Source: Sphingopyxis sp. (GTDB taxonomy: Bacteria > Pseudomonadota > Alphaproteobacteria > Sphingomonadales > Sphingomonadaceae). Taken from it: 63,292 bases of DNA. The notes beneath the pieces are model-generated. The model ran no database searches. It saw nothing but the letters and a program-made list of their open reading frames with translations, and was not told where the DNA came from. The position numbers were made by a program, and so were the translations under genes. The stretch lies in contig NZ_JAIBES010000035.1 in assembly GCF_019459305.1 (NCBI RefSeq), forward strand, positions 1 to 63,292. Reading direction: 5' to 3'. Below, piece by piece: positions 29,261 to 38,824 of this stretch (positions within the stretch are counted from its first letter, which is position 1; each line of letters opens with the position of its first letter).

Positions 29261-29941
29261 CTACCCCGTCCGGTAATCCGCCGTAATCGCCCCGCAGGCG
29301 CGCAATTCTTCCTCATGTCCGACCTCGCGCCAACTTTCGGCGAGCGCCTGCCGTTCCCAATCGAGCATCGCGGGGTGCGTGAGGATGTGGTCGACCCACG
29401 CCTGCCCGGCGCCGACGTCGAGGCCATAGGCGCGGATGCGAAACGCGACCGGGGCGAAGAAGGCGTCGACCGCGGTAAATTCCGGCCCGGCTAGCCAAGG
29501 GCCGCCGAATTTTGCCAGCCCCTCTTCGAACAATTCGCGGATCCGCGCGATGTTGGCTTTTAGCGCGTCGGACATCGGCTTCGGGGTGACGCGCACCCCG
29601 ACATTCATCGTGCAATCGTTGCGCAGCGCCGCAAAGCCGCTGTGCATTTCGCACGCCGCGCACTGCGCCCAGGCGCGCGCGTCCGGCTCGGTCGGCCACA
29701 CGCCGTCGTGCCGGTCACCGAGATACAGGGTGATGCCGAGCGAATCATAGATGGTGCGCCCCTTGTGGAGTAGCGCGGGAACCTGTCCGGTCGGCGAGAA
29801 GCTGCGGAAATCGTCGTAATTGGCAGGCTTGGTGAACGGCTCGATGCGGTCGCGAAACGCGATGCCAAGCGCGCTCATCAGCACCCATGGACGCAGCGAC
29901 CAGCTCGAATAATTGCGGTTGGCAGTGATCAACTCGTACAT
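29261..29941 (-). CDS. Glutathione S-transferase family protein
   Basis: A 226-aa GST-like protein. The thioredoxin-like N-terminus has ANRNYSSWSLRPWVLMSALGI (candidate catalytic Ser) and FSPTGQVPALLHKGRTIYDSLGITLYL with the conserved cis-Pro and glutathione-binding Ser. The C-terminal helical domain has GGPWLAGPEFTAVDAFFAPVAFRI. Substrate unknown. It overlaps the epimerase gene by 13 nt. Confidence 0.88.
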   Translation of the reverse strand: MYELITANRNYSSWSLRPWVLMSALGIAFRDRIEPFTKPANYDDFRSFSPTGQVPALLHKGRTIYDSLGITLYLGDRHDGVWPTEPDARAWAQCAACEMHSGFAALRNDCTMNVGVRVTPKPMSDALKANIARIRELFEEGLAKFGGPWLAGPEFTAVDAFFAPVAFRIRAYGLDVGAGQAWVDHILTHPAMLDWERQALAESWREVGHEEELRACGAITADYRTG

Positions 29942-30906
29942 GCTTCGCGCTCCTGTGCGACGATGGGGGAGGTGTAGGCGGGGTCGTGCGCGAAAGGCAG
30001 CGCGCTCCCCTCGCGCAGCGCCGCCAGTACGCTCGCGAAATCGCTGCGGGCGCGCCAGCCGAAGCGGCGCTCGGCGCGCGACGGGTCGTAAACGCGGTCG
30101 ATCTTGTCAGGAAGCACCCAGCCCGCCGCTGCATAGAGCTCGGCGGCATCAGGGTGTGCGCGTGCGATGACCGCGCGGGCGTCGCGGGCAAGCTCCTCGG
30201 CATCGTCGCGCGCGAACGGCGGCGGCGCGGAGAGGATGAAGGTGTCGCAGCCGATCGTCGGCGCCGCCTCCAGGGCCGCGAGATGGGCGGCCGCAGCATC
30301 CTCGACGGCCAGACGGCGGTGGAGCATCTCGTTCGCCTTCAGGTTCGGACCGCTCGGTACCGCATGGGTGTCGTCATCCTCGGGAAAGAAGCGTCCGGTG
30401 CGCAGGATCGCCACGTTGATGCCATGTTCGCGGTAGACGAGGCGGCACGCCTGCTCGGCGGCGAGCTTGGTGATGCCATAGATGTTGCGCGGCTCCAGCG
30501 GACCGAAATCCTCGTCCATCCACCAGGCGCCGGTGTCGCCTGCGCCGGCCCGAACGTCGGCGCGCACCATCAGCGAGGTGGTCGAGGTGAACAGGAACCG
30601 ATCGTTGCCCGCCGCAACCGCCGCCTCGATCAGGTTCAGCGTGCCGCTGACGTTGACGTCGATGAAGGCCTGGCGCGGATAGCGGACGATGTCGGGTTTG
30701 TGAAGCGCGCCGCTATGGATGATGACTTCGATGCCATGCTCGGCCATTGTCCGATCGATTAGCGCGCGGTCGGCAACGGTGCCGATCACCTGCGTCCAGA
30801 CGCCGGGCACGACATCAAGGCCGGTGACCGTATGACCATATTGTCTGAGCAACGGAAAGAGATACCGGCCAAGCCAGCCGGACGATCCGGTAAGCAGCAC
30901 GCGCAT
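29929..30906 (-). CDS. NAD-dependent epimerase/dehydratase family protein
   Basis: A 325-aa extended SDR with GSSGWLGRYL at the N-terminus and the YGITKLAAE active-site motif. Sugar-nucleotide epimerase-like; substrate unknown. The ATG at 30906 has GGAG 8 nt upstream and is preferred to a TTG one codon earlier. Its end overlaps the GST start, so the two form one unit. Confidence 0.87.
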   Translation of the reverse strand: MRVLLTGSSGWLGRYLFPLLRQYGHTVTGLDVVPGVWTQVIGTVADRALIDRTMAEHGIEVIIHSGALHKPDIVRYPRQAFIDVNVSGTLNLIEAAVAAGNDRFLFTSTTSLMVRADVRAGAGDTGAWWMDEDFGPLEPRNIYGITKLAAEQACRLVYREHGINVAILRTGRFFPEDDDTHAVPSGPNLKANEMLHRRLAVEDAAAAHLAALEAAPTIGCDTFILSAPPPFARDDAEELARDARAVIARAHPDAAELYAAAGWVLPDKIDRVYDPSRAERRFGWRARSDFASVLAALREGSALPFAHDPAYTSPIVAQEREACTS

Positions 30907-30978
30907 CAATGAGTCTCCTCTCGCTCTCGGACGCGCGCTTTAACCAAGCAGCGGTCCCGGGAGCAAGCGTCCCGCGCG

Positions 30979-32286
30979 TTACCCTTTCGCCGCGCCCGCA
31001 ACCGGGGTGGGCGCCGCGGCCACGCCCGGCGCGGGCGGCAGCTCGCTGAGGTCGAGCCAGCCGGCGTCGGCGCGCTTGTGGTAGCTGTCGATCGCGGCAA
31101 ACGGGATGCGGAAGGGGAAGCCCCAGTCGCTGTTCCACATCGCGACGACGCCCGTCCGCGTTGCGGGTTCGAAAATCATGGTCGCGCGATATCCCGAAAC
31201 CGCGCCCGAATGGCCTTCGAGCCGGTGGCCGCTATAGCTGAAGCTGCGCCAACCGAGGCCATAGGATGCATCGCCCATCGCCTGACGCAAGTCGCCGCCA
31301 TAGAGTTTTGCAGTGCCGACGCGGGGGCGGTGGGCGAGCTGCAACACCGATTGCGGTAGCACATCGGGGCGCGTCCCCATCATCGCCTGCATCCATTTGG
31401 CGAAATCGACGATGTCGCTTTCGACGCCCGCCGCCGCAGGAACACGCCAATAGGCCTCCTTGACGGGAAGGATATGGTGACCCCGGTGCGGTTTCGCCCA
31501 GTCATTCGCGCCGGTCAGCCGCTCCATCCCGAAACCGGCGCTGACCATGCCGAGCGGAAGGAAAAAGCGATCTTCGACGGCGTTGGAAAAGGGCTTGTCC
31601 GCCGCCGCCGTCAAAATTTCGGTCGCCGCGTCGAAAGCGATGTTCTGATAGGTGTGGCAGGTGCCGGGGTCGCATTGCAGCGGCGCGGCGGCGAGTCCGG
31701 TCCGGATCAGCGCGGGGTTCTGCCCTTCCTCCAGTCTGTCGTCATAGGCATTTTTGGTGAGGCCGGTGCGCTGGGCGAGGAGGTCATCGAGGGTCACCTG
31801 CGCTTCTGCGCCGCGCGGCAGGCGCAGCGATGTGGACCAGTCGGCGACGGGACGGTCCAGATCGAGCGTGCCGTCCTTGGCGAGCGCCGCCGCCATCACG
31901 CCGGTCGTGGTTTTAGAGACCGACGCCCAGCGGAACATCGTCTGCGCAGTGACCGGCGCACCGGTCGACACGTCGGTGACGCCATAAGCGCGCACGAAGC
32001 GCAATTCACCGTCCTCGACCACCGCCACCGCCAGTCCGGCCATTTCGGGCCGCTGCGCGAGGTCGGCGAGTTGCCGGTCGAGCGCACGATAGTCGATCCG
32101 GCCGCGCCATTGCGCGGGGGTGTCGGGCAGGTTTTCCGGCGCCATGATCGGGATGGGAACGCTGGCGAGCGGCTGGTTGCCGCCAAAGGCATGAATGCCG
32201 AACCAGCCCGAAACCCCCAGCGCGGCTATCGCGACAAGGAGAAGGACAACGCGCGGCATCGAAGCGGGATTGGACTGCGACCTCAT
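30979..32286 (-). CDS. Serine hydrolase of the class C beta-lactamase/esterase family
   Basis: A 435-aa protein with an N-terminal membrane anchor or signal (VVLLLVAIAALGVSGWFGI). It has the SxxK motif S122-V-S-K125, a Y-x-N motif in HTYQN and a HSG triad in GHSGAVSGY. This is the fold of AmpC, D-aminopeptidases and EstB esterases. The activity cannot be told; a direct role as a beta-lactamase is only one option. The ATG at 32286 is taken; another is at 32259. Confidence 0.85.
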   Translation of the reverse strand: MRSQSNPASMPRVVLLLVAIAALGVSGWFGIHAFGGNQPLASVPIPIMAPENLPDTPAQWRGRIDYRALDRQLADLAQRPEMAGLAVAVVEDGELRFVRAYGVTDVSTGAPVTAQTMFRWASVSKTTTGVMAAALAKDGTLDLDRPVADWSTSLRLPRGAEAQVTLDDLLAQRTGLTKNAYDDRLEEGQNPALIRTGLAAAPLQCDPGTCHTYQNIAFDAATEILTAAADKPFSNAVEDRFFLPLGMVSAGFGMERLTGANDWAKPHRGHHILPVKEAYWRVPAAAGVESDIVDFAKWMQAMMGTRPDVLPQSVLQLAHRPRVGTAKLYGGDLRQAMGDASYGLGWRSFSYSGHRLEGHSGAVSGYRATMIFEPATRTGVVAMWNSDWGFPFRIPFAAIDSYHKRADAGWLDLSELPPAPGVAAAPTPVAGAAKG

Positions 32287-32336
32287 AGTTGACGCCGTCT
32301 TAGCCGCGCCTGCCGCCGCCGTCACCCCCGGAGGCG

Positions 32337-32786
32337 TTAGGGAACCAGGTGGCGCCAGGCTTTGACGGTACCGATGGCGTAAACCGCGCCAAAAATCAGG
32401 ACGATCAGCGACGACCAGATTGCGAATCTGTCCGTATATTGGCGGCTGGCAAAGTTCACCGGCACGAAGGCCAGCGCGCGGATAAGATAGATAGCGGTGA
32501 TCGTCACCAATCCGGTGCGTAGCAGGGGCAGGCGGGGAAGAGTGCCCGCGCCCGAAAAGGCGTAAGCGGACCAGATCAGCAGGACCGCAGCGATGCACAG
32601 GGTGATGATCGTCGGTTGCCAGTCGCCCCGCGCCGCCGCCCGCGCCATGCCTTCGCCCGCGCCAAAGAAGCGATACCAGTCGGAGCCGCCAAAAATGCAC
32701 GCGATATGGACCAAGGCCGCCGCGACCGACAACGCGCCGCCGATCATCAGCCAGGTAGAACCGGGGTTGGCGGCGACGCTAGTCAT
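32337..32786 (-). CDS. Four-helix membrane protein, unknown function
   Basis: A 149-aa protein with four hydrophobic segments (WLMIGGALSVAAALVHIACIF, IITLCIAAVLLIWSAYAFSG, LVTITAIYLIRALAFVPVNF, LIVLIFGAVYAIGTVKAW). ATG at 32786, 4 nt after the scoB stop, so it is probably the last gene of the sco operon. Family not recognised with certainty. Confidence 0.7.
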   Translation of the reverse strand: MTSVAANPGSTWLMIGGALSVAAALVHIACIFGGSDWYRFFGAGEGMARAAARGDWQPTIITLCIAAVLLIWSAYAFSGAGTLPRLPLLRTGLVTITAIYLIRALAFVPVNFASRQYTDRFAIWSSLIVLIFGAVYAIGTVKAWRHLVP

Positions 32787-32790
32787 CGAT

Positions 32791-33426
32791 TCAGGCAATA
32801 TAATGCGCGGTAGTTTTTTCGGCGACCTCTTCTGCGGCTACCCCGGGGGCCAGTTCGATCAGCTTGAACGGGCTGGCGTGATCGTCGCGCCGGAACACCG
32901 CCAAGTCGGTGATAATCATGTCGACGACATTCTTGCCGGTCAGCGGCAGCGTGCATTCGGGGATGAATTTCGGGCTGCCGTCCTTGGCGTTGTGCTCCAT
33001 CACGACGATGATCTTCTTGACCCCGGCGACGAGGTCCATTGCGCCGCCCATGCCCTTGATCATCTTGCCCGGGATCATCCAGTTGGCGATGTCGCCATTT
33101 TCGGCGATCTCCATCGCGCCCAGGACGGTCAGGTCGATATGGCCGCCGCGGATCATCGCGAAACTGTCCGACGAACTGAAATAGGCCGAATTGGGGACTT
33201 CGCTGATCGTCTGCTTGCCCGCATTGATCAGGTCGGCGTCCTCTTCGCCCTCAAACGGGAAGGGACCGATGCCCAGCATACCGTTCTCCGACTGGAGCGT
33301 CACCGTCATCCCGGCGGGGATATGGTTCGCAACCAAGGTCGGAATGCCGATCCCGAGATTGACGTAATAGCCGTCCTGCAGTTCCTTTGCGGCGCGCGCC
33401 GCCATGTCGTCGCGAGTCCAGGGCAT
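32791..33426 (-). CDS. scoB: Succinyl-CoA:3-ketoacid CoA-transferase subunit B
   Basis: A 211-aa subunit carrying the catalytic glutamate (E47 in [12 protein letters not shown]). It has [17 protein letters not shown] and [28 protein letters not shown]. With subunit A it activates acetoacetate for ketone body or poly-hydroxyalkanoate use. Its ATG overlaps the stop of the phosphatase gene (TAATG), and two extra genes separate it from scoA. Confidence 0.94.
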   Translation of the reverse strand: MPWTRDDMAARAAKELQDGYYVNLGIGIPTLVANHIPAGMTVTLQSENGMLGIGPFPFEGEEDADLINAGKQTISEVPNSAYFSSSDSFAMIRGGHIDLTVLGAMEIAENGDIANWMIPGKMIKGMGGAMDLVAGVKKIIVVMEHNAKDGSPKFIPECTLPLTGKNVVDMIITDLAVFRRDDHASPFKLIELAPGVAAEEVAEKTTAHYIA

Positions 33427-34301
33427 TATTTCGGCTCCCAATTTTTGTCGGAGGGGAAGGTATCGTCCCAGCCCAGCTTTTCCCATGGGCCATAGACGGG
33501 GTTGGGGAACAGGAACCAGCCCTTGTCCCACAGCGCCGCGACGGTGGGGCCGTTGGCGAGCGCGGTGCGGGTTGCGGCGGGCAGATCCCTGAGGTTGAAC
33601 TGCTGGCTGAAATCGCCGAGCTGGTCGCCGGCGAGGATGATGACGCAATATTTCGCCGCGATGGTCGCGCGGCGCATGTCCTTGCTCGACCCGGTGGCAT
33701 CGTCGCCCATCAGGAACAAGGTCTCGCCATGCTTGAAGTCGCCGAGCCCGGCAGCGCGAAGAGTGTCTTCGCTGCCTTTGACATTGGTGGCGCTGCGGTT
33801 GGTGTTGGCGATGACGGTGATCCCGGCCGCGCGCAGCTTCCCGATCATCTCGACCGTGCCGGGCATCGCGAAGGCCTTGCCCGCGCCGGTCTTTTCCCAC
33901 TGATCCCAGATTTTCGGATCGAAGGCGACGCCCTGCTGTGCGAACCAGCGCATCGGGCCGAGATTCCAGATCAGCGTTTCGTCGGCGTCAAACACTGCGG
34001 CGAAGGGCTTGTTGCCGCATGGTTCAAAACGCGGCGCGTCCATCGTCGCAACGGCGGCGAGGATGACGCTGTCGGTCGGGCGCTGCTTGATCCGTGCGAG
34101 GCCGTAGTCGGCGATGCGCGCATTGGTCGCGCGAACGGCGATAGCGGCCTCGGCCGAGCCGTAGAGATATTGCAGCGCGACGGGCGGTTTGGCGGCGTTC
34201 GCTGGTGCCGGTGCAGCAAGCGACGTTGCGATTTGGGCAGGTGCACTAGCGCAGCCCGAAAGTACCAATACCATCGCAAGAGTAAGCGACAAGCGAGGCA
34301 T
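33426..34301 (-). CDS. Class C acid phosphatase, lipoprotein e(P4)-like, HAD superfamily
   Basis: A 291-aa lipoprotein (lipobox LSGC, Cys17). The HAD nucleophile motif is D105-A-D107-E-T, followed by [13 protein letters not shown] and AGDQLGDF, as in e(P4)/5'-nucleotidase phosphatases. It should remove phosphate from nucleotides outside the inner membrane. It sits between scoA and scoB with one-nt overlaps on both sides, which is not expected from its known role. Confidence 0.86.
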   Translation of the reverse strand: MPRLSLTLAMVLVLSGCASAPAQIATSLAAPAPANAAKPPVALQYLYGSAEAAIAVRATNARIADYGLARIKQRPTDSVILAAVATMDAPRFEPCGNKPFAAVFDADETLIWNLGPMRWFAQQGVAFDPKIWDQWEKTGAGKAFAMPGTVEMIGKLRAAGITVIANTNRSATNVKGSEDTLRAAGLGDFKHGETLFLMGDDATGSSKDMRRATIAAKYCVIILAGDQLGDFSQQFNLRDLPAATRTALANGPTVAALWDKGWFLFPNPVYGPWEKLGWDDTFPSDKNWEPK

Positions 34302-34630
34302 CAGTTCAATTCTCCACAGTTTGTGAGCGGAGCAGAAACCGTCTTTGGATCATCGCGCTCTGCATCCAACCCCAGCCAAATGCGATCGAGCATTTCGGAC
34401 TCGCTGGTTCCGTTTGGTTGGGCGAAGGCTCTCGCTCCATGACGGACTGCATCGACCATCAACATTGCGCACATCTCTGGGGTAGCCCACCGTTCAGGTT
34501 GGATGATGCACGTGGCCGGGCCCTTGTTCTCCACCCACATTTGGACGACTTTGACCGAATTGTTGAAAAAGTCACAGTCGTCGACCAATAGCTCGTCCGC
34601 GATCCGCCCGGAAATGGGTGGCGAGTCCAT
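34301..34630 (-). CDS. Small soluble protein in the sco operon, possibly DUF5076
   Basis: A 109-aa protein without membrane segments: DSPPISGRIADELLVDDCDFFNNSVKVVQMWVENKGPATCIIQPERWATPEMCAMLMVDAVRHGARAFAQ. It recalls short alphaproteobacterial proteins labelled DUF5076, but this is from memory. ATG overlaps the scoA stop by one base (TAATG), and its TGA overlaps the phosphatase ATG (TGATG). Function unknown. Confidence 0.65.
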   Translation of the reverse strand: MDSPPISGRIADELLVDDCDFFNNSVKVVQMWVENKGPATCIIQPERWATPEMCAMLMVDAVRHGARAFAQPNGTSESEMLDRIWLGLDAERDDPKTVSAPLTNCGELN

Positions 34631-35340
34631 TACGCCGCCTCGCGCGGGCGTGTCGTGCGGAACTCGATCTTCTTGTCATAGGGCGCGCCGATGATCATGC
34701 GCTTCACATAGATGCCAGGCAGGTGGATGGTGTCGGGGTCGAGGCTGCCGACGGGGACGATTTCCTCAACCTCGGCGACGCAGATCTTCGCCGCGGTCGC
34801 CATCGGTGCGTTAAAATTGCGCGCGGTCTTGCGGAAGATCAGGTTGCCGCTTTCGTCGGCTTTCCAGCCCTTGATGATCGCCAGGTCGGCGAAGATGCCG
34901 CGTTCGAGGATATAATCCTGGCCGTCGAAATTCTTGACTTCCTTGCCCTCGGCGACCGCGGTGCCGACGCCGGTCTTGGTGTAAAAGCCGGGAATGCCCG
35001 CGCCGCCGGCGCGGCAGCGTTCGGCGAGCGTGCCCTGCGGGCAGAATTCGACCTCGAGCTCCCCCGCCAGATATTGGCGCTCGAATTCCTTGTTCTCGCC
35101 GACATAGGAACTGATCATCTTCTTGACCTGCCGCGTGCGGAGCAGTTTGCCGAGCCCTTCGCCGTCGATCCCGGCGTTGTTGCTGGCGATCGTCAGGTCT
35201 TTGGTACCGGCATCGCGGATCGCGTCGATCAGTCGTTCGGGAATACCGCACAGGCCGAAACCGCCCGCGCAGATCTGCATGCCGTCAAAGAGCAGGCCTT
35301 CCAGCGCAGCGGTGGCGGTGGGATATTGCTTCTTCCCCAT
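34630..35340 (-). CDS. scoA: Succinyl-CoA:3-ketoacid CoA-transferase subunit A
   Basis: A 236-aa subunit with the family block [70 protein letters not shown] and [35 protein letters not shown] lies 10 nt before the ATG. First gene of the scoA-x-phosphatase-scoB-membrane protein unit. Confidence 0.95.
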   Translation of the reverse strand: MGKKQYPTATAALEGLLFDGMQICAGGFGLCGIPERLIDAIRDAGTKDLTIASNNAGIDGEGLGKLLRTRQVKKMISSYVGENKEFERQYLAGELEVEFCPQGTLAERCRAGGAGIPGFYTKTGVGTAVAEGKEVKNFDGQDYILERGIFADLAIIKGWKADESGNLIFRKTARNFNAPMATAAKICVAEVEEIVPVGSLDPDTIHLPGIYVKRMIIGAPYDKKIEFRTTRPREAA

Positions 35341-35396
35341 GGGACGGCTCTCCTGACTGTGATGGCGCGCGGATCTTGGCGCATTTAATTCATCAA

Positions 35397-35413
35397 TTCT
35401 AATTGTTCTAATT
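35397..35413. promoter_or_regulatory. AT-rich direct repeat in the scoA-lysR intergenic region
   Basis: TTCTAATT occurs at 35397-35404 and 35406-35413, a 9-bp period, within an AT-rich stretch (35382-35425) that contrasts with the GC-rich surroundings. It is the likely site of divergent promoters and LysR binding. Confidence 0.4.
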
Positions 35414-35431
35414 TGTGATTATGCATAGGCA

Positions 35432-36325
35432 ATGTCTATCAATCGCGTTGCGCTCTATCACCTCGAAACTTTGCTCTGGATAGACCGGTTGGGCACGTTT
35501 TCGGCCGCCGCCGAGCGGCTGAACACCACCCAGCCGACAGTCTCGGCGCGAATGCGCGAGCTGGAGCAGCGTCTGGGGACGGCGCTGTTTCGGCGCGACG
35601 GCCGCACCATGTCGCTCACCGCGGCGGGGCGCAAGCTGGTGCGCGATTGCGATCCGCTGCTGCGCGACATGCAATATGCTCTGCTCGGCAGCGGCGGTTA
35701 TGGCGAAGCGAGCGGGGTGGTGCGGATCGGGGCGGGCGAGATCGCGGCAGCAAGCTGCCTGCCCGCCTTCGTCGCGGGGCTGAAGGCCGATATGCCCCAT
35801 GTCGGGCTCGAGATCGAAATCGACCTGACCGCCAACCTGATCCAGCAGCTGTTGACCGGCCGCACCGACATCGCCTTTGCCGCCGGACCGATCGCGCATC
35901 CGGCACTCAAGACCAGCCCGATCGGCGAGGTCGAACTGGTGTGGCTGGCCAGTCCGGGCGTCGCGGGGGCGTTTGCGGATGGCTGCACCAGCTTGCCCGT
36001 TTGGTCGCTCGCCAGCCATTCGCCGATCCACGGCCGGATGCGCGAGGCGATCGCGGCGTCGCACATTGCGCAAAAGTCGCTCAACCTTTGCAACAATGCG
36101 CGCACGATGATCGACATCGCCAAAGCGGGCGGGGGAATCGGCATTTTCCCGCAGCCGATGGTGCGGGCCGAGGTGGCGAGCGGCGCGCTCGTCGAAATCG
36201 GGGGCATGCCTGCGCTCGAGCCAGTCGAATTTCAGGTCGCGATGCGCGTTGCGGATACCGAGCCGGTGCTGACGCAGATTTTTGCACGCGCGGCGCAGCT
36301 TGACATTGCCGAGGCGGGAAGCTGA
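35432..36325 (+). CDS. LysR-family transcriptional regulator
   Basis: A 297-aa LTTR: N-terminal HTH (LETLLWIDRLGTFSAAAERLNTTQPTVSARMRELEQRLGTALFRRDGRTMSLTAAG) and a C-terminal ligand domain. Divergent from scoA across 91 bp, so it is a good candidate for control of the sco operon. The effector is unknown; acetoacetate or a CoA ester would fit the context. Confidence 0.92.
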   Translation: MSINRVALYHLETLLWIDRLGTFSAAAERLNTTQPTVSARMRELEQRLGTALFRRDGRTMSLTAAGRKLVRDCDPLLRDMQYALLGSGGYGEASGVVRIGAGEIAAASCLPAFVAGLKADMPHVGLEIEIDLTANLIQQLLTGRTDIAFAAGPIAHPALKTSPIGEVELVWLASPGVAGAFADGCTSLPVWSLASHSPIHGRMREAIAASHIAQKSLNLCNNARTMIDIAKAGGGIGIFPQPMVRAEVASGALVEIGGMPALEPVEFQVAMRVADTEPVLTQIFARAAQLDIAEAGS

Positions 36326-36370
36326 GCGGGGGCGGAGGGTGTCGACCACAATCCGCCATCAAAAAAACCT

Positions 36371-36448
36371 CGTCATCCCGGCGAAGGCCGGGATCTCGCC
36401 GGTACGTAAATCCGAGAGGGTGAGATCCCGGCCTTCGCTGGGATGACG
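36371..36448. repeat. CGTCATCCCGGCGAAGG-type inverted repeat (family R2)
   Basis: CGTCATCCCGGCGAAGGCCGGGATCTCGCCGG faces gagatcccggccttcgctgggatgacg, between convergent lysR and the HAD gene. Confidence 0.8.
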
Positions 36449-36510
36449 AATGGGAAACGGCAGCTCGCCACCCCTAAACCGTCATTCAGGGCGCAAGCGT
36501 AGGCCAATTG

Positions 36511-37158
36511 TCAGGCCAACGGCATCGCCAGCGCCGCCGAAAGGTCGACCAGCGCCTGCGCGCCGCTGGTCACCTTGATCGCGTGCATGCCCAGCTTCGC
36601 GGCGGGTTTGCAGTTGATGCCGAGGTCGTCGAGATAGATGCAGGCGGCGGGACCAACCCCGAGCGCTTCGCACATCATTTCATAAATTAGCGGATCGGGC
36701 TTGCGGACCCCGACCTTGCTCGATTCAATGACATGGTCGAAGCGCGCCATGATCGCGGCGACCTCTTCGGCCTTGGCGAAGCTGCGCGCCATGCCAGCGC
36801 CTTGGCCGCTGGGCACATTGTTGGTGATGCAGCCGATCGTGAAGCCCTTGGCTTTCAGCGTGTCGAGGGCTGCGACCATCGCCGGGCGCACCGCACCCGC
36901 CAGCACCGCGAGAACCGCTTCGCCTTCCAACTCATGGCCCAGCGCGCGTGCCTCGGCGGCGAACAAAGTGTCGAAGGTCGCGGCATCGATCTCGGCGCGC
37001 TCGAACTTCGCCCAGGCATTGCCGTCGGGGTCGGCGGCGTTGACGCGGCGCACGAAATCGCGCGGCAGCCCGCGCTCTTCCTCCAGCCGGTTGAACGCCT
37101 GGAACGGCGAAGACGTGATGACGCCGCCGAAATCGAAAATCACAGTGCTGTAGATCAT
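36511..37158 (-). CDS. HAD-family hydrolase
   Basis: A 215-aa HAD protein with motif I FDFGGV (D9; the usual second Asp is Gly, as in soluble epoxide-hydrolase-like and dehalogenase-like HADs), motif II CITNN, motif III lysine in GVRKPDPLIYEMM and motif IV CIYLDDLGIN. Substrate unknown. The start at 37158 is the ATG immediately before the first motif; no ribosome site is clear, and the gene lies 16 nt behind the exported protein gene. Confidence 0.87.
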   Translation of the reverse strand: MIYSTVIFDFGGVITSSPFQAFNRLEEERGLPRDFVRRVNAADPDGNAWAKFERAEIDAATFDTLFAAEARALGHELEGEAVLAVLAGAVRPAMVAALDTLKAKGFTIGCITNNVPSGQGAGMARSFAKAEEVAAIMARFDHVIESSKVGVRKPDPLIYEMMCEALGVGPAACIYLDDLGINCKPAAKLGMHAIKVTSGAQALVDLSAALAMPLA

Positions 37159-37174
37159 GAAAGAAGGGGCAACC

Positions 37175-37579
37175 TTATTTGGGGGCGGGGCTGGCGATGC
37201 GCGTACCCGACCAGCTGGCGTCGTCGATGGTGAGATCGAGCCGATCGGGTGACCGCACCATGTCGAGCAGAAAAACATAAGGGCCGCTGGCGGCGAGGAT
37301 TGCATCCATTGCCTTTTCGAGCGCAATGGTGACCGTTGGGATGCGCGCATAGGCGGATTTTATCTCGACCTTATTCGCGCCGACTCGGGTGACGGTGATC
37401 GTGACATTGTCGCGCGACGATCCGCGCGCGTCGGAAATGACGGCGCCATTGTAGGTGCCGGCGACGCGATCGGCGAGGTCGGCCTTGCGCGCGGGGGAGG
37501 CCTTGGGCGTCTCGGCCTGTGTGGTGGCAACCGGGAGCGACAGCGCGAGTGTCATGGCGACTATCAGGGTACGGAGCAT
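37175..37579 (-). CDS. Small exported protein, unknown function
   Basis: A 134-aa protein with a signal peptide (MLRTLIVAMTLALSLPVATTQAE) and a beta-rich mature part (YNGAVISDARGSSRDNVTITVTRVGANKVEIKSAYARIPTVTIALEKAMDAILAASGPYVFLLDM). No family recognised. It precedes the HAD gene on the same strand. Confidence 0.7.
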   Translation of the reverse strand: MLRTLIVAMTLALSLPVATTQAETPKASPARKADLADRVAGTYNGAVISDARGSSRDNVTITVTRVGANKVEIKSAYARIPTVTIALEKAMDAILAASGPYVFLLDMVRSPDRLDLTIDDASWSGTRIASPAPK

Positions 37580-37627
37580 GGATCTAACCTTTCCGGCGCG
37601 GCCCGACGGGATGTGCGCTCACCACCC

Positions 37628-38731
37628 TCATGGGACGACGACGATCCCCGTTCTGGGGTCGGCCTGTCCCGAAAGCATTTCCCGATAGGCGGCGAGCGCC
37701 GCGTCGCCGCCGCTGCGCTTATCGACCGATGCCAGCCGCGGGGCAATATCCATGAATGCCAGCCATGCTTCCGCGATCTTTTGCCCGAACACCGCGCCGC
37801 CCCAGTCGGAGATGCGTTTCTGGCTGCGGCCGGGGGCGAAAAAACCCTGGCGTTCGGGGCCGGGCAAGCCCTCGACATCGGCCTGCGCGTCCCAATGCGA
37901 TTTGCCGACGATGATCGATGCGAGCAGCTGGCTGCCGAAATGACTGTGGACGACGCGCGTGACCGCGCCATTGCCCGCCATGTCGACCAGCGCAGCGGGG
38001 GTGGAGGCGTTGAGCGTCATGATCTGGTCATAGCTGATCACCCGGTCGTAGATGCCCTGCGCGGCGAGCGCATCGACATTGGCGGCGCTGGTCAGCCCGA
38101 TCGTTTCAGGGCGGTCAGCGCGTTGCTTGAGCGCAAAGCCCAGCCCGATCGCTGTCTTGCTCGACGCGCTGGCGATCAAAATCTGCTGGACGCCATAATC
38201 GCCCTCATCATCGAACTGGTCCGCAATCAGCCAGCCGGTGAGGAACAGCGGGCGGAACACCGGCCAATATTCATGGTCGGCGGCGCGATAGTCGGCCAGT
38301 GCCTCGATCCGCTGATATTGATTGTAGATCGGCGGCAGCGTGGTGCGGCGCGGGGTGATGTCGGTGAAGCCTCCCGGTCCGGCCTTGCCGACGGTGAGCA
38401 CAGCGTCACTCGCCATCGGATAATAGCCGTAGAAGCGGTCGCCGACCGATACGCCCTCTGCTGCGCTTTCGGTCACAATGGCAAAACCCCAGACGGGCAG
38501 ACGGCCGGGTTCGCCCGGCTCAGCGAAGAAATCCCAATAGCCCAGATCATTGCCGAACAGCCCGGCGGGCTTGCCAAACACGGCATAGGTGATGTTGTTA
38601 GCGGTCATCGCATAGCTGTCGACATGGACGCGAACCTGTCCCGCTACGAGCGGCGTAGCGGGATCGCTAACCAACCGGGCTTGCGTGATATCGTCGCGAT
38701 CGATGTCGATCGCCCAGCTTGTGTTACTCAT
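37628..38731 (-). CDS. DUF2855 family protein
   Basis: A 367-aa protein matching DUF2855, an MDR-like group of unknown activity. Typical parts are YAMTANNITYAVFG, YWDFF, VWGFAIVTES, DRFYGYYPMAS, LFLTGWLIADQF and the cofactor-like segment ILIASASSKTAIGLGFALK. It may be an oxidoreductase by fold, but no substrate is suggested by the context. Confidence 0.82.
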   Translation of the reverse strand: MSNTSWAIDIDRDDITQARLVSDPATPLVAGQVRVHVDSYAMTANNITYAVFGKPAGLFGNDLGYWDFFAEPGEPGRLPVWGFAIVTESAAEGVSVGDRFYGYYPMASDAVLTVGKAGPGGFTDITPRRTTLPPIYNQYQRIEALADYRAADHEYWPVFRPLFLTGWLIADQFDDEGDYGVQQILIASASSKTAIGLGFALKQRADRPETIGLTSAANVDALAAQGIYDRVISYDQIMTLNASTPAALVDMAGNGAVTRVVHSHFGSQLLASIIVGKSHWDAQADVEGLPGPERQGFFAPGRSQKRISDWGGAVFGQKIAEAWLAFMDIAPRLASVDKRSGGDAALAAYREMLSGQADPRTGIVVVP

Positions 38732-38824
38732 TTCCGGACCCCTCCGATTGTCGTCCCGCTTTCGCGGGTTACGCCCTAGTCATACAGATACAGCCCGTGG
38801 TGACAATCACGCAGGGCGCACTAT

